NCBI GenBank assembly: GCA_903856555.1
Contig: CAIOCC010000218.1
Span: 1-7,480 of the forward strand
Origin: an uncultured Bacteroidota bacterium
GTDB lineage: Bacteria; Bacteroidota; Bacteroidia; UBA7662
DNA: 7,480 nucleotides
Direction: 5' to 3'
Below the pieces are notes generated by a model, which made no database searches, was not told the origin of the DNA, and saw nothing but the letters and a program-made list of their open reading frames with translations. Shown here in pieces: positions 7,349-7,480 of the stretch. Positions within the stretch are counted from its first letter, which is position 1. The number at the start of each line of letters is the position of its first letter. The translations under genes were made by a program, and so were the position numbers.

Positions 7349-7390
7349 GCGCCGCCAAGGAATACGAAGTGCCGCCAAGGAAGGTTACGT
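7331..7390. repeat. Three degenerate 20-bp tandem units across the end of the PLP-enzyme gene
   Basis: Three consecutive 20-bp units begin at 7331, 7351 and 7371. The second and third share a perfect 12-bp core, GCCGCCAAGGAA. The first carries the related GCTGCAAAGGAA, which encodes the AAKE near the C-terminus of the PLP enzyme. Neighbouring units agree at 15 of 20 positions. The stop codon TAA (7346-7348) lies within unit 1. Because 20 is not a multiple of three, later units fall out of frame. Nothing matching precedes 7331. Confidence 0.75.
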
Positions 7391-7480
7391 TTTTCGAAGG
7401 CGAGCCGCGTACAAGACATCGGCACCCCTAGCGCTTCCATCCAAGTATCGATCCTCCTCCAGGACCGCGCCGGGATGTTC
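7385..7480 (-). CDS. Probable C-terminal fragment of an unidentified protein
   Basis: On the minus strand the window edge is open in a frame that ends at TAA (7387-7385), giving 31 residues that finish RGADVLYAARLRKT. The composition (mixed charged and hydrophobic residues, few tryptophans) looks more like real protein than the competing minus frame, which is rich in tryptophan and runs to a stop at about 7349. I do not recognise the family. If real, the gene converges on the PLP-enzyme gene with a 36-bp gap filled by the tandem repeat. The start lies beyond the window. Confidence 0.4.
   Translation of the reverse strand, partial: EHPGAVLEEDRYLDGSARGADVLYAARLRKT

Noticed and set aside
7331..7390. 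CRISPR array
   Set aside because: There are only three degenerate 20-bp units without separate spacers, and no cas gene is present.

Overview
The window most likely comes from a free-living member of the Bacteroidota with a moderately high GC content (roughly mid-50s % by eye). Three things support this. The OstA/LptA-like exported protein is of the Bacteroidota type. The one clear divergent promoter region carries TAnnTTTG boxes on both strands, the -7 consensus of this phylum. No good Shine-Dalgarno sequence sits at normal spacing before the starts I examined. The fused formimidoyltransferase-cyclodeaminase is also common in this phylum. I cannot name a genus.

Layout, left to right. A GT4-type glycosyltransferase (8-1210, minus) diverges from an OstA-like lipopolysaccharide-transport protein (1284-2957, plus) across a 73-bp region that holds two interleaved promoters. 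The OstA gene converges, with a 23-bp gap, on ftcD, the bifunctional formimidoylglutamate/folate enzyme (2981-4669, minus). ftcD diverges across 58 bp of AT-rich DNA from a two-gene plus-strand unit: an exported PhoD-like phosphatase/phosphodiesterase (4728-6149), then after 5 bp a Cys/Met-metabolism PLP enzyme (6155-7348). A short three-unit tandem repeat spans the end of the PLP gene. The right edge probably holds the last 31 codons of a minus-strand gene that I cannot identify.

How the genes may work together. The glycosyltransferase and the OstA-like protein fit a shared envelope theme (surface glycan synthesis and LPS transport), and their promoters may exclude one another. ftcD belongs to histidine breakdown and one-carbon supply, the PhoD-like enzyme to phosphate release outside the cytoplasm, and the PLP enzyme to sulfur amino-acid metabolism. 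These look like ordinary metabolic and envelope genes of a compact chromosome. No phage, transposon, CRISPR, defence, rRNA or tRNA feature was seen, and no stretch over 300 bases lacks a gene. I found no convincing new multi-gene system. The points most worth checking are the interleaved promoters, two in-gene tandem repeats, a terminator-like hairpin inside the end of ftcD, and a loop deletion in the PLP enzyme.
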